A DNA stretch of 52,500 nt from an uncultured Prevotellaceae bacterium (lineage in GTDB: Bacteria > Bacteroidota > Bacteroidia > Bacteroidales > Muribaculaceae), in NCBI GenBank assembly GCA_947165675.1, contig CAMVBJ010000002.1, positions 109,570 through 162,069 of the forward strand, in the 5' to 3' direction. Numbering within the stretch: the stretch's first letter is position 1; every line of letters starts with the position of its first letter. A model generated the notes under the pieces. The model searched no databases. It was not told the DNA's origin and worked only from the letters and a program-made list of their open reading frames with translations. Shown piece after piece: positions 1 to 8,673 of the stretch. A program made the translations under genes and the position numbers.

Positions 1-416
1 CCGTGTATGTATTGGACCGAAACAAACAAAAAGATAATGACATCAAGATGTTCTGCGATAAGAATGGCCTTACTCCTAAGTATATAGGGCATCCTTCATC
101 TAAAGGTTTTCAGAGCATAGAAAGTTGGTTAAGTGATATTGCTAACTCACAATATGTGATTACAGACTCATATCATGGAACTATTTTTTCTATCATTTTC
201 AAGAAACCCTTTACCTCAATTTGCAATCCATCAAGAGGCGCATCTCGATTTATTACTTTATTGACGGCATTGGGGCTTGAGAGTCGCTTGATAAATGAAG
301 GGGAAAGGTTTATTCCGCTGTCTGAAATGGTTAATTATACTGAAGTGGGAGAAAGGATCTCAGACCGTAGGACGGAATCAATTGCTTTTCTGAAAGAGTC
401 ATTGAGCGATGTGTGA
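1..416 (+). CDS. Polysaccharide pyruvyltransferase-like protein, 3' end only
   Basis: The reading frame is open from the left edge, so this is the C-terminal part (about 137 residues) of a longer gene whose start lies outside the window. The visible part carries DSYHGTIFSIIFKKPF (residues 55-70 of the fragment), the S-H-G-T block typical of the polysaccharide pyruvyltransferase family (CsaB/WcaK type), which transfers pyruvate from PEP to sugars of surface polymers. The GTG at position 3 reads as an internal Val. It overlaps the next gene by 8 bases, so the two are probably translationally coupled in a surface-polysaccharide operon. Base composition is AT-rich. Family call from the motif; substrate unknown. 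Confidence 0.75.
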   Translation, partial: VYVLDRNKQKDNDIKMFCDKNGLTPKYIGHPSSKGFQSIESWLSDIANSQYVITDSYHGTIFSIIFKKPFTSICNPSRGASRFITLLTALGLESRLINEGERFIPLSEMVNYTEVGERISDRRTESIAFLKESLSDV

Positions 417-1386
417 ATACGTTCTTTCAATAATTATTCCTGTATACAATGCACAAGCCACAATTGGGCGTTGTTGTGAATCCCTGTTTGCCCAAACACT
501 CAAAAGCATACAGTATATATTTGTAATCGACGGCTCCGTCGATGATAGTCTGATGGTTATACAAAAGACATTAGATAGGTTCCCCAATAGGAGAAAAGAC
601 GTCACTATTATTGACCGCAAAGATAATCGTGGAGTTGCATATTCTCGTCAGCAAGGTTTGGAAAAGGCATCAGGTGAATTCGTGATTCATTGTGATGCCG
701 ATGACTGGGTGGAAAAGGATATGTATGAATCATTGTACAATGCAGCTCATGGTAATAGTGCCGATATGGCCTGTTGCGGTTACTATATTGATATTCCAGA
801 TGGAAAAGTATTGACGAAGCTTCCAGGAAGTGACTATCATATGGAGTTTAATATTGCTCCCATTTTTGGCTCTCTATGGAACAAGCTGATTAGAAGAGAG
901 GTCATTACTCAAAACGGCATTAGTTTTTATGAGAACATCAATTGGGGCGAAGACTTCTTGATGTCAATACAATGCCAGCTTTTAGCAAGGAAAATGGTGG
1001 TGGTCAATCGCCCACTTTACCACTATGTGCAAAATGCTCAGTCAATCACCCATAACTTGACTCATGACAAATGTATAGAGTTGGTTCAATGTGGCTATAA
1101 GATAGAGCAGTTTCTCAGAGTGAATAACTTATTAGAGAACTATGCATTTGAACTAAACTATCTGAAGTTTCAGTTGAAGCAATATTTAATCATCATTCCA
1201 GAAGTATATTCGCCTGGTGAATGGCAGAGGCTTTTCCCTGAATGTCATCAGGATATTATGAAATATGAAGCTCCTTTATATTTGCGTCTCACTTCGTGGT
1301 TAATTGCTCACCATCTCACACCTGTCGCTTCGATGATTTTGAATTTGCGGAGCCTAATTAACTACTATCGAATAAAGAAGATATGA
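409..1386 (+). CDS. Family 2 glycosyltransferase
   Basis: A 325-residue GT-A fold transferase. It opens with LSIIIPVYNAQATIGRC (residues 6-22), the usual nucleotide-binding start of GT2 enzymes, has DGSVDDS near residue 41, and HCDADDW around residues 94-100, which supplies the metal-binding DxD motif. Such enzymes add one sugar from a nucleotide-sugar donor to a growing surface glycan on the cytoplasmic face of the inner membrane. It starts inside the previous gene (8-base overlap) and its stop overlaps the next start as ATGA, so the three form one operon. No membrane segment is evident. Donor and acceptor cannot be read from the sequence. Confidence 0.9.
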   Translation: MCEYVLSIIIPVYNAQATIGRCCESLFAQTLKSIQYIFVIDGSVDDSLMVIQKTLDRFPNRRKDVTIIDRKDNRGVAYSRQQGLEKASGEFVIHCDADDWVEKDMYESLYNAAHGNSADMACCGYYIDIPDGKVLTKLPGSDYHMEFNIAPIFGSLWNKLIRREVITQNGISFYENINWGEDFLMSIQCQLLARKMVVVNRPLYHYVQNAQSITHNLTHDKCIELVQCGYKIEQFLRVNNLLENYAFELNYLKFQLKQYLIIIPEVYSPGEWQRLFPECHQDIMKYEAPLYLRLTSWLIAHHLTPVASMILNLRSLINYYRIKKI

Positions 1387-2285
1387 AAATTGTCATTTAT
1401 CCTGAATACGATTTATGGAATTTTGCATTGCGGAGCTTGAAAGAAGATCCCAATGTTGAATTATATCCTTTGAACAGTTATTGTTCAACGCCTCAAATTG
1501 CTATACGTAGATTCCTGCCTAATTACAAGGCTCCTGCTTCCTTCTTAATAGGTCGCCGCTTGCGCAGGCGTTTGTCAATGCTTCAAGACAGTGATTCAGT
1601 TATATTATGTGACTATGTTACTTACGTTGGACTAATGGCGGCAATAGCCAGATGTGTTAAGGCGAAAACGCCACTACACTTATGGCTATGGAATCCTATT
1701 AATCACAAAGACCCCAATATTTCAAAACTCATCAATAACATTGAGATATTAAGATTCACAATTCATACTTTTGACAAAAAAGATGCTGAACTATTAAAGT
1801 TTCATTACCATAAGCAGTTTTTCCCAATAAGAGTCTATCAAGAAGTTCCTGTGAGTAACATTTATTGGAGTGATTTCTATTTCCTGGGTGCAGAAAAGGG
1901 TAGGGCTCATATATTACATGAAATTTCGAATATGCTCAGTGGTTACAATCTTGATTTTAAGATTGCTAAGAACCTTTCTGAGTATATCACTTATGATGAG
2001 AACATTAATAATGTAATGCATACGCGTTGCATTGTTGATATTGTACAATCTAATCAAAGCGATTTGACGCTTCGTCCGCTTGAAGCGATGGCATTCCGAA
2101 AAAAGTTGCTTACCAATAATCATAATATTCTGAATGCTGATTTCTACAATCGTAATAATATTTTTGTAATTGGGCATGATGATTGGGAAGGCATAGGGGA
2201 TTTTCTTAATAGCCCGTATGTAGCAATAGACGAACAAATATTAAGATCTTATGACGTGCTTACGTGGATTAATGACTTCAAATAG
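1383..2285 (+). CDS. GT-B-like polysaccharide biosynthesis protein
   Basis: A 300-residue protein coupled to the GT2 gene by an ATGA overlap. I do not recognise the N-terminal half. The C-terminal part (about residues 217-246) reads IVDIVQSNQSDLTLRPLEAM followed by a Lys-Lys-Leu-Leu-Thr-Asn stretch; this resembles the donor-binding region of GT-B glycosyltransferases found in LPS and capsule loci, where a conserved Glu (here E234) contacts the nucleotide sugar. No signal peptide; a basic patch RRLRRRL near residues 58-64 could contact membrane. Low GC like its neighbours. Likely a glycosyltransferase-like protein of the same glycan pathway; the exact family is uncertain. Confidence 0.6.
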   Translation: MKIVIYPEYDLWNFALRSLKEDPNVELYPLNSYCSTPQIAIRRFLPNYKAPASFLIGRRLRRRLSMLQDSDSVILCDYVTYVGLMAAIARCVKAKTPLHLWLWNPINHKDPNISKLINNIEILRFTIHTFDKKDAELLKFHYHKQFFPIRVYQEVPVSNIYWSDFYFLGAEKGRAHILHEISNMLSGYNLDFKIAKNLSEYITYDENINNVMHTRCIVDIVQSNQSDLTLRPLEAMAFRKKLLTNNHNILNADFYNRNNIFVIGHDDWEGIGDFLNSPYVAIDEQILRSYDVLTWINDFK

Positions 2286-2383
2286 ATGATATTGTCTTAT
2301 TCTGAACTGTCAAAAAGTAAAGAAACTATTGAGTGCTTTGGGTTTTCAAAGATGCTTAAGAAACAGTAAAAGGAATTGTTGCA

Positions 2384-2411
2384 GGGGAGCCGGAGGTTGA
2401 TTCGGCTCTCT
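2384..2411 (+). terminator. Candidate hairpin after the glycosyltransferase operon
   Basis: GAGCCG (2387-2392) pairs with CGGCTC (2403-2408), extended outwards by G-C and G-U pairs, with a 10-base loop. A moderately T-rich stretch follows. It sits between the GT operon and the acyltransferase gene. The T-tract is weak, so a terminator is only a suggestion. Confidence 0.35.
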
Positions 2412-2459
2412 GTTGTGTTATTGGGGTGGTGCTGGTGAGCGTGAGTGTTGTGGTTTGTG

Positions 2460-3515
2460 ATGGGAGTGGGGGAGAGGATCACTTATCTTGATACGTTGAA
2501 GGGGGTGTGTATCATCCTGGTGGTGCTGATGCACTGCGGGCTGCTGGTGGAGGCGGACTGCGAGCTGGCGCACCACGTGAATGATGCCCTCCGGACCTAC
2601 AGGATGCCAACCTATTTCTTCTTGTCGGGCGTTTTCTTCAAGACTTACAGCGGATTAAAAGAGTTTGCGCGCCGCAAGGTCAACAACATCCTCGTTCCGC
2701 TGCTGTTTTTCTATGCACTCAATTTTGTGGGATGGGTGCTTCTTTCGACGGGCATCGGTGTAGTGACCGGCAATCATGACCCGATCGAGTGGGGTGCGCT
2801 GTTCGACCTGTTCTATAGGGTTGACTGGCGCTTGCGTGCTGCCTCTCCGTTGTGGTTCCTGTTCAGCCTGTTGTGGGCCAACCTCATCTTCTACATCCTC
2901 AAGAGCCACCTCGGCGACATCGCGGTGTGTGTCTCGGTCATGTTGCTGGCCATTGCGGGCTACTTGATTGAATCGGCTGGTGTGCAGATTCCGTGGCGTT
3001 TCTGCTCGGCGTTGGTCGGGTTGCCCTACTTCGTGCTGGGCTACTACGTCAATCGGTTCGGCTGGATCAAGTGTGGCACTATTCCCTGGTTAGGTTTGGC
3101 ACAGTTTGTCATTGTCGGCACGATTGCCCTGTTTATTGCGCGTGACTATGCCCATCTCGCCTCCGTCGGCGAGTTCCTGTATCACCGCTACGTCATCCCG
3201 TTTGCATCGATATTGTCCTTGTTCTGGCTGTGCAAGAGTTTTCCCCGTCGGGTGCCTGTCGTCACATTTCTGGGCCGGTACTCGCTTATCGTGCTGGGCA
3301 CACACATGTTCTTGATTATCTACATCAGTCTTATCCAGATGAAGGCGTTCCCTGGCGTGAGCGAGTCGCTGTGGCGCAGCTGCATGTTTGTCACGGTGAT
3401 CGCAACGGAACTGTTGATTGTGCCCCTGTTGCGTGACAAGTTTCCTCAGTTCACCGCCCAGCGGGAATTCTTCACCCCCGACTGGAAATTCCCGTATTGC
3501 CGTAGGGCAGAATAA
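2460..3515 (+). CDS. Membrane acyltransferase, family 3
   Basis: A multi-pass membrane protein of about 351 residues. MGVGERITYLDTLKG followed by VCIILVVLMHCG is the typical N-terminus of acyltransferase family 3, with the catalytic-region His in the first membrane helix. About ten hydrophobic segments follow. Such proteins O-acylate (often O-acetylate) sugars of surface polysaccharides. I place the start at ATG 2460, not at GTG 2445, because the family motif begins there and nothing upstream looks coding. GC content is clearly higher than in the flanking glycosyltransferases, so it may have a different history from them. Substrate unknown. Confidence 0.85.
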   Translation: MGVGERITYLDTLKGVCIILVVLMHCGLLVEADCELAHHVNDALRTYRMPTYFFLSGVFFKTYSGLKEFARRKVNNILVPLLFFYALNFVGWVLLSTGIGVVTGNHDPIEWGALFDLFYRVDWRLRAASPLWFLFSLLWANLIFYILKSHLGDIAVCVSVMLLAIAGYLIESAGVQIPWRFCSALVGLPYFVLGYYVNRFGWIKCGTIPWLGLAQFVIVGTIALFIARDYAHLASVGEFLYHRYVIPFASILSLFWLCKSFPRRVPVVTFLGRYSLIVLGTHMFLIIYISLIQMKAFPGVSESLWRSCMFVTVIATELLIVPLLRDKFPQFTAQREFFTPDWKFPYCRRAE

Positions 3516-3715
3516 GGTCCTCCTCTTCATCAAGATATCAATGAAACAGGTCGACTTAATCAATAGCTATCTGATGAATTTCGTCAAGAATATGAAATTT
3601 TGACTATTTTGGTGCGGTTGGCCTGGATTTTCCCATATACTCTTGCATGATCGTGAGAAGATGGTGAACTTTACAATCGAGACTATAGATCATGTAAGAG
3701 AAAGTACAATACTAA

Positions 3716-4864
3716 TCAGGATTTTACCAATTCCTCAAAAAGTGTCATCCATTTTTTGGCAATACTCTCAATATGAAAATCCTGAGCCCTCAATTTTGCA
3801 GCTTTGCCCATTCGCTTTCTCAATTCCTCATCTTCAATCAAAGTGCAGATTCGCTCAGCCATCATCTTTTCATCTCCCGTTGGTACCAGAAATCCATTAG
3901 AGCCATCAGTTATCAAGTCTTTTGGACCATAAGGGCACTGATAAGAAACGGCAGGTACACCACATTCCATAGCTTCAACGATAGCCAATGAAAACCCCTC
4001 TGTTATTGAGGATAATGCGAAAATAGAAGAACCAATTAGTGCGGTTTTGATATCATTGGTGAAGCCCATTAGGAACACTTTATCTTGAAGATTCAGTTCT
4101 TTAATCTGTTGCTCTAAGTAAGGTCTCCTGTCACCATCACCATAGATACGCAACACCCAATCTGGATGTTTCTTTGACACAAAATTAAATGCATTAATGA
4201 GAGACGAAAAATTCTTGGCGGAATGAAGTCGACCCAATCCGGAAACACATTTCTCAGTTAAAGATGACAAAGAGTTGCATTCAAAAGAGACAGGGTTAGG
4301 CATGACAACTACATTTTTCCACCCAACAAAATTAGTATCTTTATCCTCTTCAGTTAATACAACCACTTTATCATATTGCTTAAGCTTCACTTTAAAGTCA
4401 TAAAAGCTGGCAAAAGCCGATGTCAAATGACCTACTAACGATTTACGGTATAACAGCTTGCGATAGTTTGAAACCAAGTGAAATTCACGAACAATCTTCC
4501 AAGTACGATTCCTCATAGCAGGTAGCATGTGTTTCTCAAATGTACCCACAGAAATGACCACATCTGGTTTCAATTCGAATAGTTTGCGCTTTAGTGCCTT
4601 CTTATGCTTTATCATTTTTTGGGCATAAACTAAGGCATTCATTAAATAAGAGCGTTCTGTATCTCCATCATAATAATTTATTCCGAGATCGATCAAATGT
4701 ACTTTATTTGACAAGGGATGAACCATTACATCAGAATTATTATCTGAAACAATAGCATATATCTCATTGCCTTCAATATCGGCCAACGCATTGGCCTTTA
4801 CAATTGTAGCCCGCTGTATTCCACCCAGTAAAGAAACACTATTTAGACAATAAACAATTTTCAT
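3716..4864 (-). CDS. Family 4 glycosyltransferase
   Basis: A GT-B fold transferase of 382 residues. It starts MKIVYCLNSVSLLGGIQR, the acceptor-side loop of GT4 enzymes, and near the C-terminus has EGFSLAIVEAMECGVP, the E-x7-E donor-binding signature. SGLGRLHSAKNF marks the start of the C-terminal Rossmann domain. I choose ATG at 4864 because the 23 residues possible upstream (from 4933) do not fit the family. It is convergent with the acyltransferase gene and AT-rich like the glycosyltransferases at 409-2285. It probably belongs to the same surface-glycan locus. Sugar specificity unknown. Confidence 0.9.
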   Translation of the reverse strand: MKIVYCLNSVSLLGGIQRATIVKANALADIEGNEIYAIVSDNNSDVMVHPLSNKVHLIDLGINYYDGDTERSYLMNALVYAQKMIKHKKALKRKLFELKPDVVISVGTFEKHMLPAMRNRTWKIVREFHLVSNYRKLLYRKSLVGHLTSAFASFYDFKVKLKQYDKVVVLTEEDKDTNFVGWKNVVVMPNPVSFECNSLSSLTEKCVSGLGRLHSAKNFSSLINAFNFVSKKHPDWVLRIYGDGDRRPYLEQQIKELNLQDKVFLMGFTNDIKTALIGSSIFALSSITEGFSLAIVEAMECGVPAVSYQCPYGPKDLITDGSNGFLVPTGDEKMMAERICTLIEDEELRKRMGKAAKLRAQDFHIESIAKKWMTLFEELVKS

Positions 4865-5092
4865 TTGTTTAAACTCAATATTAAAACAACCCGTTGGCAG
4901 GATTAAAAAGTTAATAAAAGATGTTCGAAGCATTATGTATATCGTTGATTTCTATTGATTTAGTTGTTGTTAAGACATTAAATTCAAATCACCGTATGCA
5001 CAACTTGTATGCAAATTTCGTCAAAATTCTTGATGTCTGCAAGAGTTTTTTCAAAAAAACTAATTAGATAAAGTATGTCTCACGTTAATGTA
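4865..5092. other. AT-rich intergenic stretch, no gene seen
   Basis: Between the GT4 start and the hairpin at 5093 I see no plausible gene. The region is AT-rich and includes a short G-T6/A6-C inverted repeat near 5045-5060. It should contain the GT4 promoter, but I found no clean TAnnTTTG box. Confidence 0.5.
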
Positions 5093-5124
5093 AGCGAGCC
5101 AGCTCTATTCTGAGCCGGCTCGCT
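5093..5124 (-). terminator. Hairpin 3' of the dockerin-tailed protein gene
   Basis: The arm 5093-5104 pairs with 5113-5124: AGCGAGCC against GGCTCGCT is perfect and the stem extends to 12 pairs with one mismatch around an 8-base loop. It lies about 30 bases past the stop of the minus-strand gene at 5155-6528. There is no strong T-tract on either strand. Confidence 0.55.
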
Positions 5125-5154
5125 GTATTGTTGGGTATGGTTATTGTCGATGGA

Positions 5155-6528
5155 TTACCATGCGCCACTCAGCAAGTAGTCGATGAGGGCGGTGACGTCG
5201 GCAATCGTGACGTCGTTGCTCAGGTCGCAGTCGGCGTTACCGACGTTCACGCCTGCAGTGTTACCGCTCAGCAGGTAGTCGATCAGGGTAGTGACATCAG
5301 CAATATTGACATCGCCGTCGTTGTTAACGTCGCCACGCAGGCCCTCGATGATGGGCTCTTCCTCGCCGTCAACCCACATCAGGGCAAACAAGTAACGCTC
5401 CTCAAGGTTAGCCAAGCGACGGGCTTCGCCAGTGGTGATGTCCACCTCATAGAGCGAGGTGTCATACTTGCCATTAGCCTTCCAGTTGCGGTCGGACAGC
5501 GGGGTCCAGTTGCCGTAGTCGTCAAAGCCCATGCCGCAGTTGAAGTAGCCCATCCAGTACATCTTGGTGGGATCGTCCTTACTGAAGCAGGCGCTCTGGC
5601 GCTTCACCTGTGACATGTAGCCCGTACCCACGCGGTTGTCATCGAGCAGCAGACCGCTCTGCAGGTCAAACTCACAGACGTGTGCGCCCGTGGGATTGCC
5701 ATCGATGTCATAGACGCGGCCATCCTCGGCGGGAACTGCAGCTGTGCCGCCACTGGTCATGGCAAATGCGCGACCCTCGCTGTTGATGGCGAAGGTGACG
5801 TAGTTCTCGTAATACAGGCCCGGGGTGATCTGGTGGATTTCCATCTTGTCGAGGTCGATGGTGCAGATAGCGTAACCGCTGTCGGTCGAATCGGTGTTCT
5901 CGTCGGCAAAAAAGTCAGGATCGTTCAGGATCGAATCGGGCAGATACTTATTGGTGATATGGAACAGGCCATACACCTTGCCGTCCTTGGGATTCACGGC
6001 CATTCCAGCCGACTCCAGGCACTGCCATGCAGGATAATAGACGTCTCCAGCGGTCAGCAGGTTGCCGGTCTTGATGTCCCATTTGCGCACGGCAAAGCGG
6101 TTGGTGTCGTTGGTGACCCAGGTGCCGTCGGGGTTCTGCATGTCGGTGCGCGACATGATGGTTGTCAAGATGCCGTCCTTGATCACTGCACCCGAGTTGG
6201 CCTGCATCATATTGAAGTTAGCTGCCCACAGGGCCTTGTCATTGTCGGTAAACTGACCGTTGCTGTAGAAGTCGGCCTTGTTGACGGCGGGATCCTTGAC
6301 GGGCATGAACACGTTGGTGCCATCCCACTCCATCTTGTACAGACCCTGCGGTACGATAAAGATAGCCTTCTGCAGGGTGTAGTTCCAACCCACATATTCA
6401 CTGCCGACGCTGTTGTCGTCGTTGCGGCTCGTCTGATATACGCCACGGAAGGTGATACCTTGTGCCAAGAGGTTGAGGCACGCCGATGCCATTAAGGCAA
6501 GAATGATAATTCTGTTGATTCTTGTCAT
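5155..6528 (-). CDS. Secreted protein with C-terminal dockerin-like domain
   Basis: A 457-residue exported protein. The first 23 residues (MTRINRIIILALMASACLNLLAQG) form a signal peptide. The middle (about 24-395) has the look of a beta-propeller-type fold: spaced segments such as KWDIKTGNLL, TIDLDKMEIH, EFDLQSGLLL and EVDITTGEAR recur. The last 62 residues hold two dockerin-like units, GDVNNDGDVNIADVTTLIDY and DCDLSNDVTIADVTALIDY, each with the Asp/Asn calcium-loop pattern. Similar tails occur on the amylase at 35912 and, near the N-terminus, on the protein at 40571. It is transcribed alone. Cell-surface or extracellular role likely; function unknown. Confidence 0.75.
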   Translation of the reverse strand: MTRINRIIILALMASACLNLLAQGITFRGVYQTSRNDDNSVGSEYVGWNYTLQKAIFIVPQGLYKMEWDGTNVFMPVKDPAVNKADFYSNGQFTDNDKALWAANFNMMQANSGAVIKDGILTTIMSRTDMQNPDGTWVTNDTNRFAVRKWDIKTGNLLTAGDVYYPAWQCLESAGMAVNPKDGKVYGLFHITNKYLPDSILNDPDFFADENTDSTDSGYAICTIDLDKMEIHQITPGLYYENYVTFAINSEGRAFAMTSGGTAAVPAEDGRVYDIDGNPTGAHVCEFDLQSGLLLDDNRVGTGYMSQVKRQSACFSKDDPTKMYWMGYFNCGMGFDDYGNWTPLSDRNWKANGKYDTSLYEVDITTGEARRLANLEERYLFALMWVDGEEEPIIEGLRGDVNNDGDVNIADVTTLIDYLLSGNTAGVNVGNADCDLSNDVTIADVTALIDYLLSGAW

Positions 6529-6609
6529 TTGAAAGTTTGATGTTAATGTTGATAAAATATAAAAAGTGTTATAAGACTTATGGCTCCTTCAAGAGCCAGA
6601 AAAGCGTGC

Positions 6610-6617
6610 AAATATAC
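6610..6617 (-). promoter_or_regulatory. Promoter -7 box for the dockerin-tailed protein
   Basis: On the minus strand TATATTTG matches the Bacteroidetes -7 consensus TAnnTTTG, about 80 bases before the ATG at 6528. The transcript would include a small hairpin (TGGCTC/GAGCCA, about 6581-6598). No convincing -33 element was seen. Confidence 0.45.
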
Positions 6618-6752
6618 AACATTATCTTGAATATAGGTAAGGTTATTGCTATAAATATGCTAAATGGCAAAATGTGTCAATTGTTTTCTGCCTCATTGGG
6701 GCTATTTTTTGACGTTTAGTGTGCTGATTTATAGTGTATTGCGGTGCTTGTT

Positions 6753-6792
6753 GGTCAAAAAAACATAAATCCAAGGTCAAAAAAACACAAAT
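6753..6792 (+). repeat. Two 18-base direct repeats, 22 bases apart
   Basis: GGTCAAAAAAACATAAAT (6753-6770) and GGTCAAAAAAACACAAAT (6775-6792) differ at one position and start 22 bases apart, two helical turns. They lie 52 bases upstream of a TAAATTTG box. This is the arrangement of a paired activator or repressor site, but no regulator is identified. Confidence 0.6.
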
Positions 6793-6843
6793 AATCCTAA
6801 TTGATTTTGCCGTTTTTCATAAAATCGACTGCCATCATGACCC

Positions 6844-6851
6844 TAAATTTG
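6844..6851 (+). promoter_or_regulatory. Candidate promoter -7 box before the DUF5106 gene
   Basis: TAAATTTG fits TAnnTTTG and lies in the 570-base gap before the gene at 7100, downstream of the paired direct repeats. The leader would be about 240 bases. No clear TTG was found at the -33 position, so this is tentative. The rest of the gap (6529-7099) shows no credible gene. Confidence 0.4.
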
Positions 6852-7099
6852 CAATCACAGAATCATGAACCCTCGCCATGTAATTACTTGCTTGAATACA
6901 TTTACCCCATTACTGCTTGATAGTTGGCTGGAACATTCCCATCACGGGAATCGTTACGGCCTATTTCTTTTTTATCGGCCTTATGTGAAAAAATGTTGTC
7001 GCATTGCGATTTTTGCGCGTGAGTATGGTGGTGATTGCGGGTTTTATAGTAATTTAGCACCTTAAATAATTAGGTCTTTTAGTCCACTAAATGATAGAA

Positions 7100-7999
7100 A
7101 TGAGACGTATCTTATTATTGTTCACAACATTGGCAATGACGAGCACCATGCTCCTGGCCCAAGACGCATTGGCCGAGCAACAGCCGGGCACGCTGTTTGC
7201 CTATCCACTTGCTCCAGACACTTGTTCCACACTTGAGTCACGTTGCAACTACATCATCACCCATTTTTGGGAGAATTATGACATCAGCAAGCCGATTACC
7301 GACGAGGCGGCCTTCGAGACGACTTTTCGTGACTTTGTGGACTTCTTCCGCTATAGTCACCGCAATATTGTGTTGAGTGTTGTGCGAGACCTTGTCAACA
7401 AGGCTCAGTCTAATACGGCTAACTTGCAGAAAATCGGTGAAGTGGCCGAACGTGCCCTCTATGGCACCGAGGCAGAGTACTGGAGCGACGAAGTCTATGT
7501 GGCCTTCGCTAAACCCCTGGCAGCATCCAAGAAGTTGCCCCGCGAGCTGCGGAACCACTATGCCGAGCAACTTGCCCGCATCAACGCTGTTCAACTGGGT
7601 GCCACCCTTGACCTGGAATACACGGGAACCGATGGTGCGAAGCATCGCTTGAGTGAATTGCCTGCTGCCAAAACTTACATTCTCTTGTTTGTCGATGACG
7701 ATACCGACAGCACAATTGGCCGTCTGCGATTGAGCACTGATGTAGCGCTCAACTCGTTGATTGCATCGGGCGAGGTCTCTTTTTTATGCCTGTGCACTAA
7801 TAAGTACAATGCCGACTGGGCGACTGCAGCTGCTGGATATGCCGAGAACTGGACCGTTGGCTGTGGTGACAATCTGGTGCGAACCCTTGACCTGCGTGCC
7901 TTCCCCTGCTGCTACATCCTTGACGAGAACCGAACGATTGTCAACAAGGCTCTCTCGGTCGAGGGATTGATGTCGGCAGTAAACCCGATGTACCGTTAA
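7100..7999 (+). CDS. Secreted DUF5106-type protein with thioredoxin-like C-terminus
   Basis: About 299 residues with a signal peptide (MRRILLLFTTLAMTSTMLLA). The N-terminal half, rich in HFWENYDISKP and FVDFFRYSH, matches my memory of DUF5106 proteins of Bacteroidetes. The C-terminal half (from about residue 175) has the layout of a TlpA/thioredoxin-like fold, with a strand TYILLFVDDD and a late AFPCCYILDENRTIVNKA segment containing the cis-Pro-like region. A CxxC redox motif at the usual place is missing, so redox activity is doubtful. ATG 7091 in frame would add three residues; I prefer 7100 because the signal peptide begins there. Probably periplasmic. Confidence 0.7.
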   Translation: MRRILLLFTTLAMTSTMLLAQDALAEQQPGTLFAYPLAPDTCSTLESRCNYIITHFWENYDISKPITDEAAFETTFRDFVDFFRYSHRNIVLSVVRDLVNKAQSNTANLQKIGEVAERALYGTEAEYWSDEVYVAFAKPLAASKKLPRELRNHYAEQLARINAVQLGATLDLEYTGTDGAKHRLSELPAAKTYILLFVDDDTDSTIGRLRLSTDVALNSLIASGEVSFLCLCTNKYNADWATAAAGYAENWTVGCGDNLVRTLDLRAFPCCYILDENRTIVNKALSVEGLMSAVNPMYR

Positions 8000-8091
8000 A
8001 AGCTAAGATTCAGAGCCCAAAACTCAAACGCATAGAGAGTAGCACTTTAAAATAGAAGTTTTTAGAGCAAACGAATATAACCGAGAGCAGT

Positions 8092-8577
8092 ATGACTGGA
8101 TTTTTTAAGAACCTCTTCATGTATGGCGTGGGGCACACCTACGGCAACCTGTCGCGCTTGTTCCTGCGCTTGTTCACGGGCATCATGTTCCTGCAACTGT
8201 GCATTCGCCAGATGCTGACCATTGACGCTATTGTACCCACACTGGAGGGCTTCATGGGCCTGTCACCCGAGACGTCGGTCACGGTCCTTGTTATTGTCGA
8301 GCTGTTATGTGCGGTGTGCATCATGCTGGGCTTCCTCACGCGCCTTGCCGTATTGTTCCCGCTGGTGTTGATGCTGGTTGCCGAGAATGTCTTGATGGCA
8401 TCCCCTGCATCCGACCCCAATCCGCTGTTCAACTTCCAGCCTGGTTACCCCGTGATGTTTATCGGCATCTTTGTTTACATGTTGCTCGCGGGACCTGGCA
8501 AAATCTCGTTGGACTACATCATCGCCGCCCACTTTACCGAGAGCGCTAACGATGAGCAAGTCCTTGATAATGCCTGA
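8092..8577 (+). CDS. DoxX-family membrane protein
   Basis: A 161-residue integral membrane protein with about four helices. The GNLSRLFLRLFTGIMFLQ start, the VIVELLCAVCIMLGFLTRLAVLFPLVLM-type central helices (about residues 64-95) and a final YPVMFIGIFVYMLLAGPGKI helix fit the DoxX/DoxD family of small quinone-associated or redox membrane proteins. It lies 92 bases after the DUF5106 gene on the same strand and 96 bases before mnmA. Its biochemical role here is unknown. Confidence 0.75.
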   Translation: MTGFFKNLFMYGVGHTYGNLSRLFLRLFTGIMFLQLCIRQMLTIDAIVPTLEGFMGLSPETSVTVLVIVELLCAVCIMLGFLTRLAVLFPLVLMLVAENVLMASPASDPNPLFNFQPGYPVMFIGIFVYMLLAGPGKISLDYIIAAHFTESANDEQVLDNA

Positions 8578-8673
8578 TAGGCATTTGGACCTGAAACGAA
8601 ATTGCGTGGTTTTGGAGATTATGAGTTGCCGTGGATCGGGCATGGCCATAGATAGAAAAAACATTACAACAGC

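Noticed and set aside
6865-7065. 66-codon plus-strand frame between the dockerin-tailed and DUF5106 genes
   Set aside because: It begins just after a possible promoter, but composition is not coding-like and no family or signal is visible.
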